A stretch of DNA of 64,000 nt from the NCBI GenBank assembly GCA_023101885.1, contig JALPQD010000623.1, positions 674,178 through 738,177 of the forward strand, in the 5' to 3' direction. Position 1 is the first letter of the stretch. Every line of letters begins with the position of its first letter. Source of the stretch: Typhlomys cinereus. Its lineage: Eukaryota > Chordata > Mammalia > Rodentia > Platacanthomyidae. Positions 49,908 through 63,073 of this stretch are shown here, piece by piece. The notes beneath the pieces were generated by a model that did no database searches, was not told the origin of the DNA, and saw nothing but the letters and a program-made list of their open reading frames with translations. The translations under genes and the position numbers were made by a program.

Positions 49908-51460
49908 AGGTTGTGAGAACACAGTGTGGCTATGACGTCACAGTGAGGCTCTGATGACACGGTGATTTTGTGATGTCACTGGAGAGGTTTTGAAGGTACA
50001 GTGAGGCTGTGATGTTAGTGGTGAGGCTGCTGTCACAATGAAGCTGTCACTGGTGAAGGTGTGATGTCACTAAAAGGCTGGAATGTCAGTGGTGGGAAAG
50101 ATGTCATAGTGAGTCTATGATGTCACTGATGAATCTATTACATGACAGTGTAACTTGTGAGGCTGTAATATCAAAGGCTATGTTGTCACTTGTGTGGCAG
50201 TGATGTCAGTATTCTGACTAAGGTCAGGGGCGACGCTGATGTCACAGGTGAGGTTGTGCTGTCACTGGTGAAGCTGTAATGTCAAGGTGAGAATATCATG
50301 TCAGTGGTAAGACTGATGCCACAATGAGGCTGCGATGAAAGAGTTGAGCTCTGGTGTCAGTGGTTAGGCTGGAGGTCATTGTGAAGTTGTGATGCCATCC
50401 TGAGAAATGATGTCACCGTGTGGCTGTGATGTCATCATGAGCCCATGATGTCACAAGGAGTTGGTGATGTCATGGTGGAGACAGTGAGATCACAGGAAGT
50501 CTGTGATGTCACTGGCAAGGCTGATGTCACAGTGAGGCTCTTATGTCAGAAGTGATGTTGTGAAGTCACATCAAGTCTGTGATGTCACAGTGAGGCTATA
50601 TCAGAGGTGTATATGTCAATGGCAAGACTGATGTCACAGTGAGGCTGTTATGGTACTGTCATGTTGTAATGTCACAGTGAGGCTGTGAGGACAGTGAGGC
50701 TATGATGTCTCCATGAGTATATAATATAGTGGTGAGCCTGTCATATCAGTGGTGAGGCTGTGATGTCACAGTGAAGCTGTGATGTCATGGGTGATGCTTG
50801 GATTTCACAGTGAGATTAGGACGTCAATGGTTAGGTTGTGGAGGCACACTGAGGCTGTGATATCAGTGGTTAGGCTGTGATGTCAGAATAGAGGGTGATA
50901 TCAGGGATGAGGCTGAGATGTCCACAGTGAGAGTGTCATGTCATAAACGAGGTTATAATGCCGCAGTGAGGTTGTGATATTACTGTGAAGCTGTTATGTC
51001 AAGATGAGGCTGTGACATCACAGAGATGTGATATCACCGAGTTTGTGAAGTCACTGCGGAAGACGTGATGTTAGTGGCAAGGCTGATTTCACCATGAGGC
51101 TATGGTATAACAGGTGAGTCTATGATATAACAGGTTAGACTGTGAGGTCTCAGTGAGTCTGTGAGGTCACTGTGTGGCTGTGATGTCTGTGTAAAGATCG
51201 ATGTCACAGTGAGGCAGTGGTGTAACATGTAATGCTGTGGTGTCACTGTTTATGTCAAAGGCAATGATGTCACTGCTGAGTCTGTCACATCACTGTGAGC
51301 CTGTGCTTTCATTGGGGAGGCTGTGGTGCCATAGTAAGGCTAGGTAGGATGCCAATGGAGGGCCTGTGATGCCACAGTGAGGTTATGATGTCACCATGAG
51401 GCTGTGATGTCCTTCATGAGGCTGTGATATCACTGTGAGCCTTTCACATCAGTGTTGAGA

Positions 51461-51612
51461 CTGTGCTGGCACAGAGTGGCTGAGATTTCATAGTCAGGTT
51501 GTGAAGTCATAGTGAGGTAGTGATTTCAGAAGTGAGGCTGTGCTGGCACAGAGTGGCTGAGATTTCATAGTCAGGTTGTGAAGTCATAGTGAGGTAGTGA
51601 TTTCAGAAGTGA
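51461..51612 (-). repeat. Perfect 77-bp tandem duplication
   Basis: 51461-51537 and 51538-51612 match base for base over 75 bp, starting CTGTGCTGGCACAGAGTGG. In an array where neighbours usually differ by 10-30%, this must be recent. The period is close to four monomers. Confidence 0.92.
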
Positions 51613-54600
51613 CTGTGATATTCCAGGGAGGCTATGTCATTGGAGATTCTGTATTGTCACTGATGAGGCTCTAATGTCACAGTGAGTTTATCGTGTTAAA
51701 CTAAGACTGTGATATCACAGTGAGGATATGACACCAAAGGTCCTGCTTTTTGTCACAGCGATGCTTTGATGACACAATATGCCTGTAATGTCAAAATGAG
51801 TTGAGGATGTCACTGTGAGGTTGTGATGTCACTGGGGAAGTTGTGACATCACAGTGAGTTTGTGATGTCAATAGTAACTCTGTGGTGTCACAGGGAGGTT
51901 GTCATGTTTCAGTGAGACCTCGAGTTCAGTGTTGAGGCTATATGTAGTGTAGGTAGGATATCAGTGATGAGGGGGTGATGCAGCATTAAGTCTATGATTT
52001 CAGAGGTGAACCTGTGATGTCATACTGAGGCTCTGATGAAACAGTAAGGCTATAATGCTAGAGTTGAGGCTGTGATATTACAGTTGGGCAATGATTTCAG
52101 AAGTGAGCCAGTGATGCGATAGGGAGGCTGCCATGTCTCAGTGAGGTTATAACCTCACAATAGAGGCTGTGATGTCACTGTGAAGCTGTGTTGTCACCAG
52201 TGATGCCATAATATCATAGGTAAAGCATTATGTCACAGTGATGCTTTGATGGCATGATATGGCTGCGATATCACAATAAGACTGTGCTGTCATGGTAAGG
52301 TTGTAATGTTACTGGAGATATTGTGATGTCACAGGGAGGCTATTATTTAAATGGCAAGGGTGATTTCACAATGACGCATGATATCACATTGAGGTTGTGG
52401 TGTCACTGGCTGTGTTGTCACTGATGTGACAGTGATGTCAGTGTTCTGACCAATGTCAGTGTTGACACTGATGTCATAAGTGAGACTGTGCTGTCACTGG
52501 TGAGTCTATGATTTCACTGCGAAACTGTGCTGGCAGTGAGGATATGATTAAATAGCGAGACAATAAGGTCATAGCCTTGAGGCTGTGAGGTCACCATGTG
52601 GCTGTGGTGTCACCGTGAGTCCATGATGTCACAAGAATTTGGTGGTTACAGTGGAGGCGGTGATGTGGCAGTGAGATCGTGATGTCAGTGATAAGGCTGA
52701 TATCCCAGTGAGGCTATGATGTCAGTGGTGATGCTGTGATGTCACATTGAGGCTGTGATGTCACAGTGAGCCTGTCAGTTGTGTGTATGTGGTGTCACTA
52801 TGAGTCTATTATGTCAGTGGCAAGGCTGATGTCACAGTGCGCTTGTGCTGTTACAGTGAGGCTGTGATGTCACCGTCATGTTGTAATGTCGCAGTGAGGC
52901 TGTGAGGACTCAGTGTATGTTGGATGTCACAGTGAGGTTCTGTGATGTCACTAGAGTGGTTTCAATGACACAATGAGGCTGTGACTGTAGTGGTGGTGCT
53001 GATGTCACAATGAGGCTGTGATGTCACTGGTGAATGTGTGATGTCACAATAAGGCTGGAGTGTCAGCGGTGAGAAAGAAGTCATAGTGAGTCTATGATGT
53101 CACTGGTGAGGTTGTGATGTCTGTGTTGATCTTATGTGATAATGACTATGGTGAAACTGTAATATCAAAGGCTGTGTTGTCACTGGTGTGGTAGTGATGT
53201 CAGTGTTCTGATAATGTCAGTGGCAATGATCATGTCATTGGTGAGGCTGTGCTGTCACTGGTGAGGCCATGATGTCACACTGTTTCTTTCATTTCACTGT
53301 GCGGTTTGCATGTCTCTCTGTGTTGTCATGTCACCATGAGGTGATATCACTCTGGAAGCTGTGATGTCACAGCAAGGCTGTGATTTCAGGGGCAAGACTG
53401 AAGTCACAATGAGGCTGTGATGTTACAAGTAAGCCTGTGGTGTCAGTGTGATGGCTGTGAAGTCACTGTGAGGCTGTGACAATGCAGTGAGGCTGTGATG
53501 TGAGGTGTGATTTAATGAGATGTCAGTGAGTCTGTGACTTCAGGGTCATGCTTGGAATTCACAGTGAGGTTAGGACATCAGTGGTGAGGCTGTGCAGTCA
53601 CACTGAGACTGTGATGTCAGAGGAGAAGCTGTGATATCACTGTGAGACTGTCATATCAGTGGTGATTCTGTGATGCCACAGTGAGGTTGTGCTGGCACAG
53701 TGTGGCTTTGATGTCACTTAGAGGTTGTGATGTCAGTAGTGCCTGTGCTTTCACAGGGAGACTATGTCATTGGTGAGGCTATATTGCCCTGGTGAGGGTC
53801 TAATGTCACAGTGAGTTTATTGATTCAAACTGTGGCTATCATGTCACAGTGAAGCTATGATGTCAGAGGTGAAGCTTTATGTCACAGTGATGCTTTGATG
53901 GCAAGTATGGCTGTGATGTCTCAATGAGGCTCTGATGTCACTGAGAAGTTATGATGTCACTTGGAAAGTTATGATGTCACAGTGAGGTTGTGATACCTTA
54001 GTGGCACTGTGGTGTCATGGGAGGCTGTAATATTTCAGTGAGCCTGTGAAGTCAGTGGTGTGGCTGTGGTGCCATAGTGAGTCTAGGAAGTTTGTCAGTG
54101 ATGAGGGTGTGATGTCACATTTAGGCTATGATTTCAGAAGTATACCCGTGATGTCATAAAGAGACTGTGATGAAACAATGAGGCTATAACGTGGGAGTTG
54201 AGGCTGTGATATCACAGTTGGGCAATGATTTCAGAAGTGAGCCAGTGATGTTATAGTGAGGCTGTCATGTCACAGTGAGGCTAAAATCTCAGAGGTGAGG
54301 CTGTGATGTCACAGTGAGGCTGTGTTATCACCAGTGATGCTGTGATATCACAGTGAAGCTGAGATGTCTGTGGAGTGAGACTATGACATCACAGGGAGGA
54401 TGTGATTTCAGTGGAAGTAGGTGATGTCAGAATGAAGCTGATGTGAGTGATGAGGGAATGACGTCAGAGTGAGGCTGCCTTGTTCCTGGTGAGGCTGTGA
54501 TGCCACCGTGTTCCTGTGATGTCACAATGAGTTGGTGATGTCAGGGTACAGGCTTTGAGGTCACAATGAGACTGTGATACCAGTAGCAAGGTTAATGCCA

Positions 54601-57600
54601 CAGTGAGGCTATGATGTCATGGTGATGCTCTGAAGTCACATTGAGGCTATGATGTCACAATGAGGCTAGGTTACAGAGTGTGTTTGTGATGTCACCATGA
54701 GGCTATTATGTCAGCATCAAGCTGATGTCAGTGTGTTTGTGATATCACAGTGATTCTGCGATATCATTGTCAGATTGTAACTTCACAATGAGGCTGTGAG
54801 GACATAGTATGGCTTTGATATCACAGTAAGACTCTGTTGACAGAATGATGTGATATCACTGGAGAGGTTTTAATGGCACAATGAGGCTTTGATGTTATTG
54901 TTGAGCCTGAAGTCACAATGAGGCTGTGATGTCACTGATGAAGGTGTGATGTCACAAAAATGCTGAAATGTCATAGTGAGAAAGAAGTCATAGTGAGTCA
55001 ATATGTCACTGGTGTGGCTCTGATGTCAGTGGTGAACCTATTATGTGACAATGACACTGCTGAGGGTGTGATATCAATGACTGTGTTGCCACTGGTTTGG
55101 CAGTGATGTCAGTGTTCTGACTAATGGCAGTGGGAATGCTAATGTCTCAGCTGAAGCTGTGCTGTCACTTGTGAGCCTGTGATGTCACACTGAGGCGGTG
55201 ATACCACTGTGAAGGTTGTATATCACTGTGGGTTGTCATGTCATCATGAAGTGTTATTACTCTGGATGTTGTGATATCACAGTGAGACTGTAAGGTCATT
55301 AGCAAGGCTGATGTCACAGTGAGGCTATGATGTAACAGGTGTGCTTATGGTGTCAGTGGGCAGGTTGTGAGGTCACTGTGAGGCTGTGATGTCGCATTAA
55401 GAATCTCATGTCAGGGATGATTCTATGAAATGTCAGTGAGGCTATGAGGTCAGGAGTAATGCTTGGATTTCACAGTGAGGTTAGGAGGTCAGTGGTGAGG
55501 ATATGCAGTCACAATGAGGTTGTAATGTCACAGTAAGGTTGTGATGTCAGTAGTGACTGTGCTTTCACAGGGAGATTATATCATTGGTGAAGCTGTATTG
55601 TCACTGTTAATAATCAAATGTCACAGTGAGTTTACTGTGTCAAACTGAGGGTGTTATGTCACAGTGAGGCTATGATATCAGAGGTGAAGCTTCATGTCAC
55701 AATGATGCTTCGTTGGGACGGTATGGTTATGATGTCACAATGAGGCTGTGATGTCACTGAGAGGTTGTGATGTAACTGGGGAAGTTGTAATGTCACAGTA
55801 AGTGTGTGATGTCAATAGTGACACTGTGGTGTCACAGGAAGACTGTCGTATTTCAGTGAGCCTGTGAAGTCAGTGAAGAGGCTGTGTTGCCATAGTGAGG
55901 GTAAGTAGTATGTCAGTGATGAGGTGTGATGTTGCATTGAGACTATGATTTCAGAGTTTAGCTTGTGATGTCATATTTTGGCCTTTATGTCACAACCTGA
56001 GAGGTGAAGCTGTGATGTCACAGTAAGGCTCTGTTGTCACCAGTGATGCCATGATATCATGGTGGGACTGTAATGACAGTGGAGGAAGATTATGACATCA
56101 CAGTGAGGATGAGATTTCAGTGTTTAGACTCTGATGTCAGAATGAGGTTCATGTGAGTGATGGGGGTATGATGTCATAGTGAGGCTGGCAGTCAATGTTG
56201 AGGCTGTGATTACTCTGTGAGGCTTTGATGTCACTGTGGCTGTGGCATTAATGTGAGCCTGTGATGTTACAGAGAGTTGGTGATGTCATGGTGGAGTCTG
56301 TGAGGTTACAGTGAGACTGTGATGCCATTGGCAAGGCTGTGTCACAGTGATGCTATGATGTTAGTGGTGATGCTATGATGTCACATTGAGGCTGTGATGT
56401 CACAGTGATGCTATGTCAGTGGTGTGTATGTGATGTCACTTTGAGGCTATTATATCAGTGGCAAGATTGTAATGTCACAGTGAGGATGTGAGAACACAGT
56501 GTGGCTATGATGTTACAGTAAGGATCTGAAGACATGATGTTGTGATGTCACTGGATTGGTTTTGATGGCACAGTGAGACTGTGATGATGTTAATGGTGGT
56601 GCTGATGTGAGGCTGTGATGTCACTGTGAGGTTGTGATGTCACTGGGGAAGTTGTGTTGTCACAGTGACATTGTCATGTTTATAGCAACATTGTGATGTC
56701 AGGGAGGCTTTCATATTTCAGTGAACATGTAAGGTCAGTGATGAGGCTGTGGTGTCATAATTAAGCTAGATAGGATATAAGTGATGAGTGTGTGAAGTTG
56801 CGTTGAGGCTATGATTTCAGAGGTGAGCCTGTGATGTCATAGGTTGTGATGTCACAGTGAAGCTATAACCAGAGGTGAGGCTGCCATGTTACAGTGAGGC
56901 TGTGTTGTCACTGTTATGTGTGTTATTTCACACTGAGGCTTTGATGTCACTTGAAGGTTGTATGTCACTGTGGGCTGTCATGTCACTGTGAGGTAATATC
57001 ACCATGGAAGCTATAAGTCACAGTTTGGCTGTGATGTCAGTGGCAAGAATTATGTCATAATAAGTCTATGATGTAACAGACAAGTCTGTGGTGTCAGTGG
57101 GCAGGCAATGAGGTCACTGTGAGACTGTGATGTCACAGCGAGGCTCTGATGAGATATCAGTGAGGCTGTGACATTAGTGGTGATGCTTAGAATTCAGTGA
57201 GATTATTATGTCAGTGGTGGGGCTGTGCAGTCACACTGAGGCTGTGATGTCAGACAAGAGGCTGTGATGTCACTGTGAATTGGTGATGTTACTATGAGGT
57301 TGTGATAAAACAGTGATAAAACAGTCTATCTATGGTGATAGACTATGATGTCACAGTTATGCTGAGATTTCAGTGGTTACGCTCTGATGTCAGAGTGAGG
57401 CCTATGTCAGTAATGAAGCTGAGATGTCACAGTAAAGCTCTAGTGTCACTGTTGACACTGTCATGTGAATATGGGATGTCTGAGATGTCAGTGATGAGGC
57501 TGTGGTGTAATAGAGAGACTAGACCAGATTCCTGTTGTGTCACTGTTGCCATGACTTCAGAGGGTTAGCTATCAAGTCACGGTGAGGTTGTTATATTTGA

Positions 57601-59621
57601 GGTGAGGCTATGATGTCACAGTGAGGCTGTGATGTCAGAAACGATGCTATAATGCCACAGGGAGGCTGTGATATCACTGTGAAGATGTGATGTCACAGTG
57701 AAGCTGAGAGGTCACTGTGGAAGATGTAATGTTAGTGGGAAGGCTGATTTTTCCATGAGGCCACGATGTAACAGGTGAGTCTATAATGTAACAGGTTAGC
57801 CAGTGAGGTCACAGTGAGGCTGTGAGGTCAGTGAGGCTGTGATACCTGTGGGAAGATTGATGTCACAATGAGGCAGTGATGTAATATGTGAGGCTATGAG
57901 GTCACTGTTATGATGTCAAAGGCTGTCATTTTTGAGGCTGTCATGACACTGTAAGCCTCTCTATTTGTGGTGAGCTGTGGTGTCATGGTAATTCAAGGTA
58001 GGATGCCTGTGGTGAGGTTGTGATGTCAGAGTGTGGCTGTGATGTTACCATGAGGCTCTGATGTGACAATGCAGCCCTGGTGTCAGTGGTTAGGCTGTGA
58101 TTTCAGAAGTGAGACTGATGTGAGAGATGAGAGTGAGATGTTTCATTGAGGATGTGATATAACTGGTAAAGCTGTGATCCCACAGTATGGTTATGATGTC
58201 ACCAGCAAGCTGTGGTGTCACAGGTGAGGCTGAAGTATCATGGTGAGGTGTTCCTATCAGTGGTGAGGCTGTGATGTCATAATAAGGCTGTGTTGGCACA
58301 GTAAGGTTGTGATGTCACAGTGAGGTTGTGATGTTAGAAGTGACTGCTTTCACAGGGAGACTATTTCATTGGTGAGAGTGTATAGTCACTGAGGTGTGAA
58401 ATTCACAGTGAGTTTATTGTGTCAATCTGAGGCTGCAATGTCACAATGTGTCTATGATGTAAGAGGTGAAGCTTTATGTCACAGTGATGCTTTGATGGCA
58501 AGGTATGACTGTGATATCAAATGAGGCTGTTATATCACTTGAAGGTTGTGATGTCACTGGGAAAGTTGTGATGTTACAGTGATGTTGTGATATCAACAGT
58601 GACATTGGTGGCACAGGGAGGCTCTCATGTTTCAGTGAGCCTGTGAGGTCAGTGGTGAGGCTGTGGTGTCATAGTGACGCTGTGATGAAATAGTGAGGCT
58701 ATAATGTCAGTGTCTATGCTGTGATGTCACAGTTGGGCAATGATTTCAGAGGTCAGACTGTGATGTCATAGTGAGGCTGTGATGAAACAGTGAGGCTATT
58801 ATGTTAAAGTTGATGCAGTGATGTCACAGTTGTGCAATGATTTCAGAGGTAAGCCTGTGATGTCATAGTGAGGCTGTTATATCACAGTGAGGCTGTAACC
58901 TCAGAGGTGAGGTTGTGATGTCACAGTGAGGCTGTGTTGCCACGAATGATGACATGATATCACAGTGAGGCTGTGATGTCAGTAAGGTGAGACTTTGACA
59001 TCACAGTGAAGATATGATTTCTGTGGTTAGGCTGTGATTTCAGAATGAGGCTGATGTGAGTGATGAGAGTATAATGTCACATTGCACCTGGCATGTCACT
59101 GGTGAGGTTGTGATGTCACACTGAGGCTGAGAGGTTATTGCGGAAGATGTGATGCCAGTGGCAAGGCTGATTTCATCATGAGGCTATGATGTTACAGGTT
59201 ATATTGTGAGGTCACCTTGAGGCCATGAGGTCACTGTGAGGCTAGGGTATCTGTGGGAAGATAGATTTCACAGTGAGGAAGTCATGTAACATGTGAGGCT
59301 GTGGAGTCACTGTTTATGATGTTAAAGGCTATGACGTCACTGCTGAGGCTGACATGTCACTGTGAGCCTGTGCTATCTGTGGTGAGTTTGTGGTGTCCTG
59401 GTAAGTCTATGTAGGGTACTAGTAGTGAGACTGTGATGTCACAGTGTGGATGTGATGTCACCATTAGGCTGTGATATCACAATGGGACTATGATGTCACA
59501 GTTAGGCTGTGATGTCACAGTGCAGCTGTAAGTTTAGTAGTTGGGCTGTGATTTCAGAAGTGAGACTGATGTGAGAGATGAGTCTGAGATGTCCCATTGC
59601 TAATGTGATGTAACTGGTGAG

Positions 59622-59668
59622 GCTGTGATGTCACAGTGTGCCTGTGATGTCACAGTGTGCCTGTGATT
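59622..59668 (-). repeat. Local 19-bp homogenised pair
   Basis: Two adjacent identical units CTGTGATGTCACAGTGTGC followed by a third with one inserted T, a sign of recent slippage. Confidence 0.7.
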
Positions 59669-62631
59669 GTCACAGTGAGGCTATAATCTCATAGATGAGG
59701 ATGTGAAGTCACAGTGTGACTGTGTTCTCTCCAGTGATGCCATGTTATCAATAAGGCTGTGATGTCAGTGGAGCAAGACTATGACATCACAGTAAGGATG
59801 TGATTTCAGAGATTATGCTGTGATATCAGAATGAGGCTGATGTGAGTGATGAGGTTATGATGTCACAGGGAGTCTGAAATATCACTGGTGAGGCTATGAG
59901 ACCACTCTTAGGCTTTGATATCACTGTGTGACTGTTGTGTCACTGTGAGCCTGTGATGTCACAGAGAGTTGTTGATGTCAAGGAAGAAGCTGTTATGTCA
60001 CTGTCAGGGTGTAATGTCACAGTGAGGCTGTGAGGACACAGTGTGGCTATGATGTCACAGTGAGGCTCTGAAGACACAATGATATTTTTATGATACTAGA
60101 GAGGTTTGGAGGGTATATGTTAGTGGTGAGGCTGATGTCACAATGAGGCTGTGATGTAACTGGTGAAGGTGAGATGTCATAATAAGTATGTTGTATGTCA
60201 CTGTGGGATGTCATGTCACCGTAAGGTGATACCACTCTGGAAGCTGAGATGTCACACTGGCTGAGATGTCACACTGATGCGGTGATGTCAAAGGCAAGAC
60301 TGATGTCACAATGAGGCTATGATGTCACAGGTGAGCCAGTGGTTTCAGTGGGCAGGCTGTGAGCTCACTGTGATGCTGTGATGTCACAGTGAGGCTGATT
60401 CTATGAGATGTCAGTGAGGTTGTGACATCAGGGTTGATAATTTAATTTCACAGTGAGGTTAGGATGTCAGTGGTGAGGCTGTGCAGTCACTGAGTCTGTG
60501 ATGTCAGAGGAGAGGCTGATATCACTATGAGGCTGTGCTGTTTCCATGAGGCTGTGGTATCATTCGTGATAGATTATGACATCACAGTTCAGCTATGATT
60601 TCAGTGTTTCAGCTGTGATATCAGATGTGAGACTGATGTCAGTGATGAAGCTGAGATAGCACAGTGAGGCTGTGGTGTCCCTGGTGAGGCTGTGATATCA
60701 CAATGAGCCGTAATATTAGTGGTGAGACTGTGATGTCACAGTGAGGCTGTGATGTCAGTGGTAAGACTGATGTCACAATGAGGCTGTGATGTAACAGGTG
60801 AATCTGTGGTGTAAATAGGGCATTGGAGATGTCACTGTGAGGCTGTGATGTCATAGTTTGGCTGTGATAGTCCAATGAGGGTGTAATGTCATATTGAAGC
60901 TATTATGTCAATGATGAAGCTTTAAGTCACAGTGTGTTTTGATGGCACACTCCTGTTTCAGTGAGGCTATTACCTCAGAGGTAAGCTGTAATGTCCCAGT
61001 GAGCCTTTGTTGTCACCAGTGATGATGTGCTATCTCAGTGATTCTGAGATGTCAGTGGAACAAGACTATGACATCACAGTGACAATATGATTTCAGTGTG
61101 TAGGCTGTGATGTCAGAATAAGACTTGTGTGAGTAATGAGGGTATGATGTCACAGTGAGTCTGGGATGTCACTAGTGAGGCTGTAATGCCACCATGAGGC
61201 TTTCAAGTCCCCGTGTGTCTATGGTGTCACTGTGAGTCTGTGATTTCATATGGAGTTGGCGATGTCATGGTGAGGCTGTGATGTCACATTGAGGCTGTGA
61301 TATCACAGTGCAGCTGTGAGGTCAGTGGTTAGGCTGTGATTTTAGAAGTGAGACTGATGTTAGAGTTGAAGCTAAGATGTGATATATCTGGTTAGGCTGT
61401 GATACCACAGTAAGATTATGATGTCACTATGAGGCTGTGCTGTCCTTGTTGAGGCTGTATTATCACAGTGAGGCTGTCCTAACAGTGGTGAAGCTGTGAT
61501 GTCACAGTGAGGTTGTGATGTCATAGTGAGGCTATGTCAGAGGTATGTATATGATATCATAATGAGGCTATTATGTTATTGGCAAGGTTGATGTCACAGT
61601 GAGTCTGTGATGGCACAGTCAGGTTTTAGTGTCACAGTGAGGCTATAAAGACACGGAGTGGCTATAATGTCACAATGAGACTCTGATGACACAGTGATGT
61701 TCTGATGTCATTAGAGAGGTTTTGATGTCACAGTGAGGCTGTGATGTTAGTGGTGAGGCTGTTGTCACAATGAGGCTGTGATATCACTGGTGAAGGTGTG
61801 ATGTCACAATGAGGCTGGAATGTGAGTGGTGAAAAAGATGGCATAGTGAGTCTATGATGTCACAGGTGAGGGTATGCTGTTACTTGTATGTCTGTGATAT
61901 CACAGTGAGGCTACAATATCATTGTGAAGGTCATATTTCACTATGGGTTGTCATGTCACCCTGAGGTGCTATCACACTGGAAGCTGTGATGTCACAATGA
62001 GGCTGTGATTCCAGTGGCAAGACCGATGCCATAATTCATCTATAATGCAGCAGATCGGATTAGTGTGTCAGTGGGGAGGCAGTGAGGTCACTGTGAGGCT
62101 ATGATGTTGCAGTGATCCTCTGATGTCATGACTGATTCTATGAGATTTCAGTGAGGTTGTGACATCACAGGTGATGTTTGGATTTTACAGTGAGGTTAGG
62201 GCATCAGTAGAGGGGCTGTGCAGTTACGCTGAGGATATGATGTCTCAGTCTGGCTGTGATGTCACAGTGAGGCTATGTCAGGGGTGTGTATGTGATATCA
62301 CCATGAAACTGTTATGTCAGTGGCACGACTGATGTCACAGTGAATTTTTGATATCACAATGAACCTGTGATGGCACTGTCAGATTGTAATCTCAAAATGA
62401 GGCTGTGATTACACAGCGAGGCTATGATGTCACAGTGATGCTCTGATGATATAGTGATGGTGTGATGTCACTGAGGTATTTTGATGGCACAGTGAAGCTG
62501 TGATATTAGTGGTGAGGCTGATGTCATAATGAGGCTGTGAAATCATTGGTGAAGGTGTAATGTCACAATAAGGTTGGAATGTCAGTGGCGAGAAAGATGT
62601 CAGAGTGAGTCTATGATGTCACTGGTTGTTG

Positions 62632-62666
62632 CCAAATCCCCACTGGGACATCCAGGGAAAGAGTGG
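62632..62666 (-). mobile_element. Duplicated scrap of the right-end element
   Basis: TTGTTGCCAAATCCCCACTG and the next 15 or so bases match the edge of the right-end non-satellite element (63073 onward) with about four differences. The preceding satellite (62576-62631) also matches 63025-63072. Element edge and satellite were thus copied together, about 450 bp apart. Confidence 0.85.
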
Positions 62667-63073
62667 TGTCATAGGCAGGATGTCCGTGATGTCACTGATG
62701 CTATGATTTCAGAGATTAGCCTGTTATGTCACAGTGAGTCTGTAATGTCCTTGTGAGGAATGTGATGTCACAGTGAGGCTGTGTTGGCACAGTGGCTGTG
62801 ATGTCACTGTGAGGTTGTGATGTCACAGTGAAGTTGTGATGTCAGTAGTGTCTGTGCTTTCACAGGGAGACTATTGTCACTGGTGAGGCTCTAACGTAAT
62901 AGTGATGTTGTGATGTCACTGGAGAGGTTTTAATAGCACAGTGAGGCTGTGTTGTTTGTGGTGAGTCTGATGTCACAATGAGGCTTTGATGTCAGTGATG
63001 AAGGTGTGATGTCACAATAAGCCTGGAATGTCAGTGGTGAGAAAGATGTCAGAGTGAGTCTATGATGTCACTG

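Larger units (their letters stand above)
49908..63073 (-). repeat. 19-bp complex satellite, - orientation, block 8
   Basis: Continuation of the inverted array to its right edge in this window. The landmark CTTTCACAGGGAGA starts near 53748, 55562, 58347 and 62857, and TTCTGACTAA-type units lie near 50213 and 55116. Frames at 57332-57568, 58090-58299, 60047-60235, 60639-60875 and 62574-62756 are repeat translations. Confidence 0.95.

Noticed and set aside
35830..62756. Open frames of 60-144 codons in the - satellite blocks, the longest at 37496-37930
   Set aside because: These are repeat translations in either strand with no start context or conserved domain. Long frames are expected in a 19-bp repeat with few stops.
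1..63073. CRISPR-like repeat-spacer structure
   Set aside because: Units are contiguous and degenerate, with no constant repeat and unique spacers. The transposons are mammalian, not prokaryotic.
1..63073. TGACATCA as decayed CpG form of an ancestral TGACGTCA monomer
   Set aside because: TGACGTCA is palindromic, so decay should give TGACATCA and TGATGTCA equally within one block. Each block strongly prefers one form, so most units were founded as TGACATCA.
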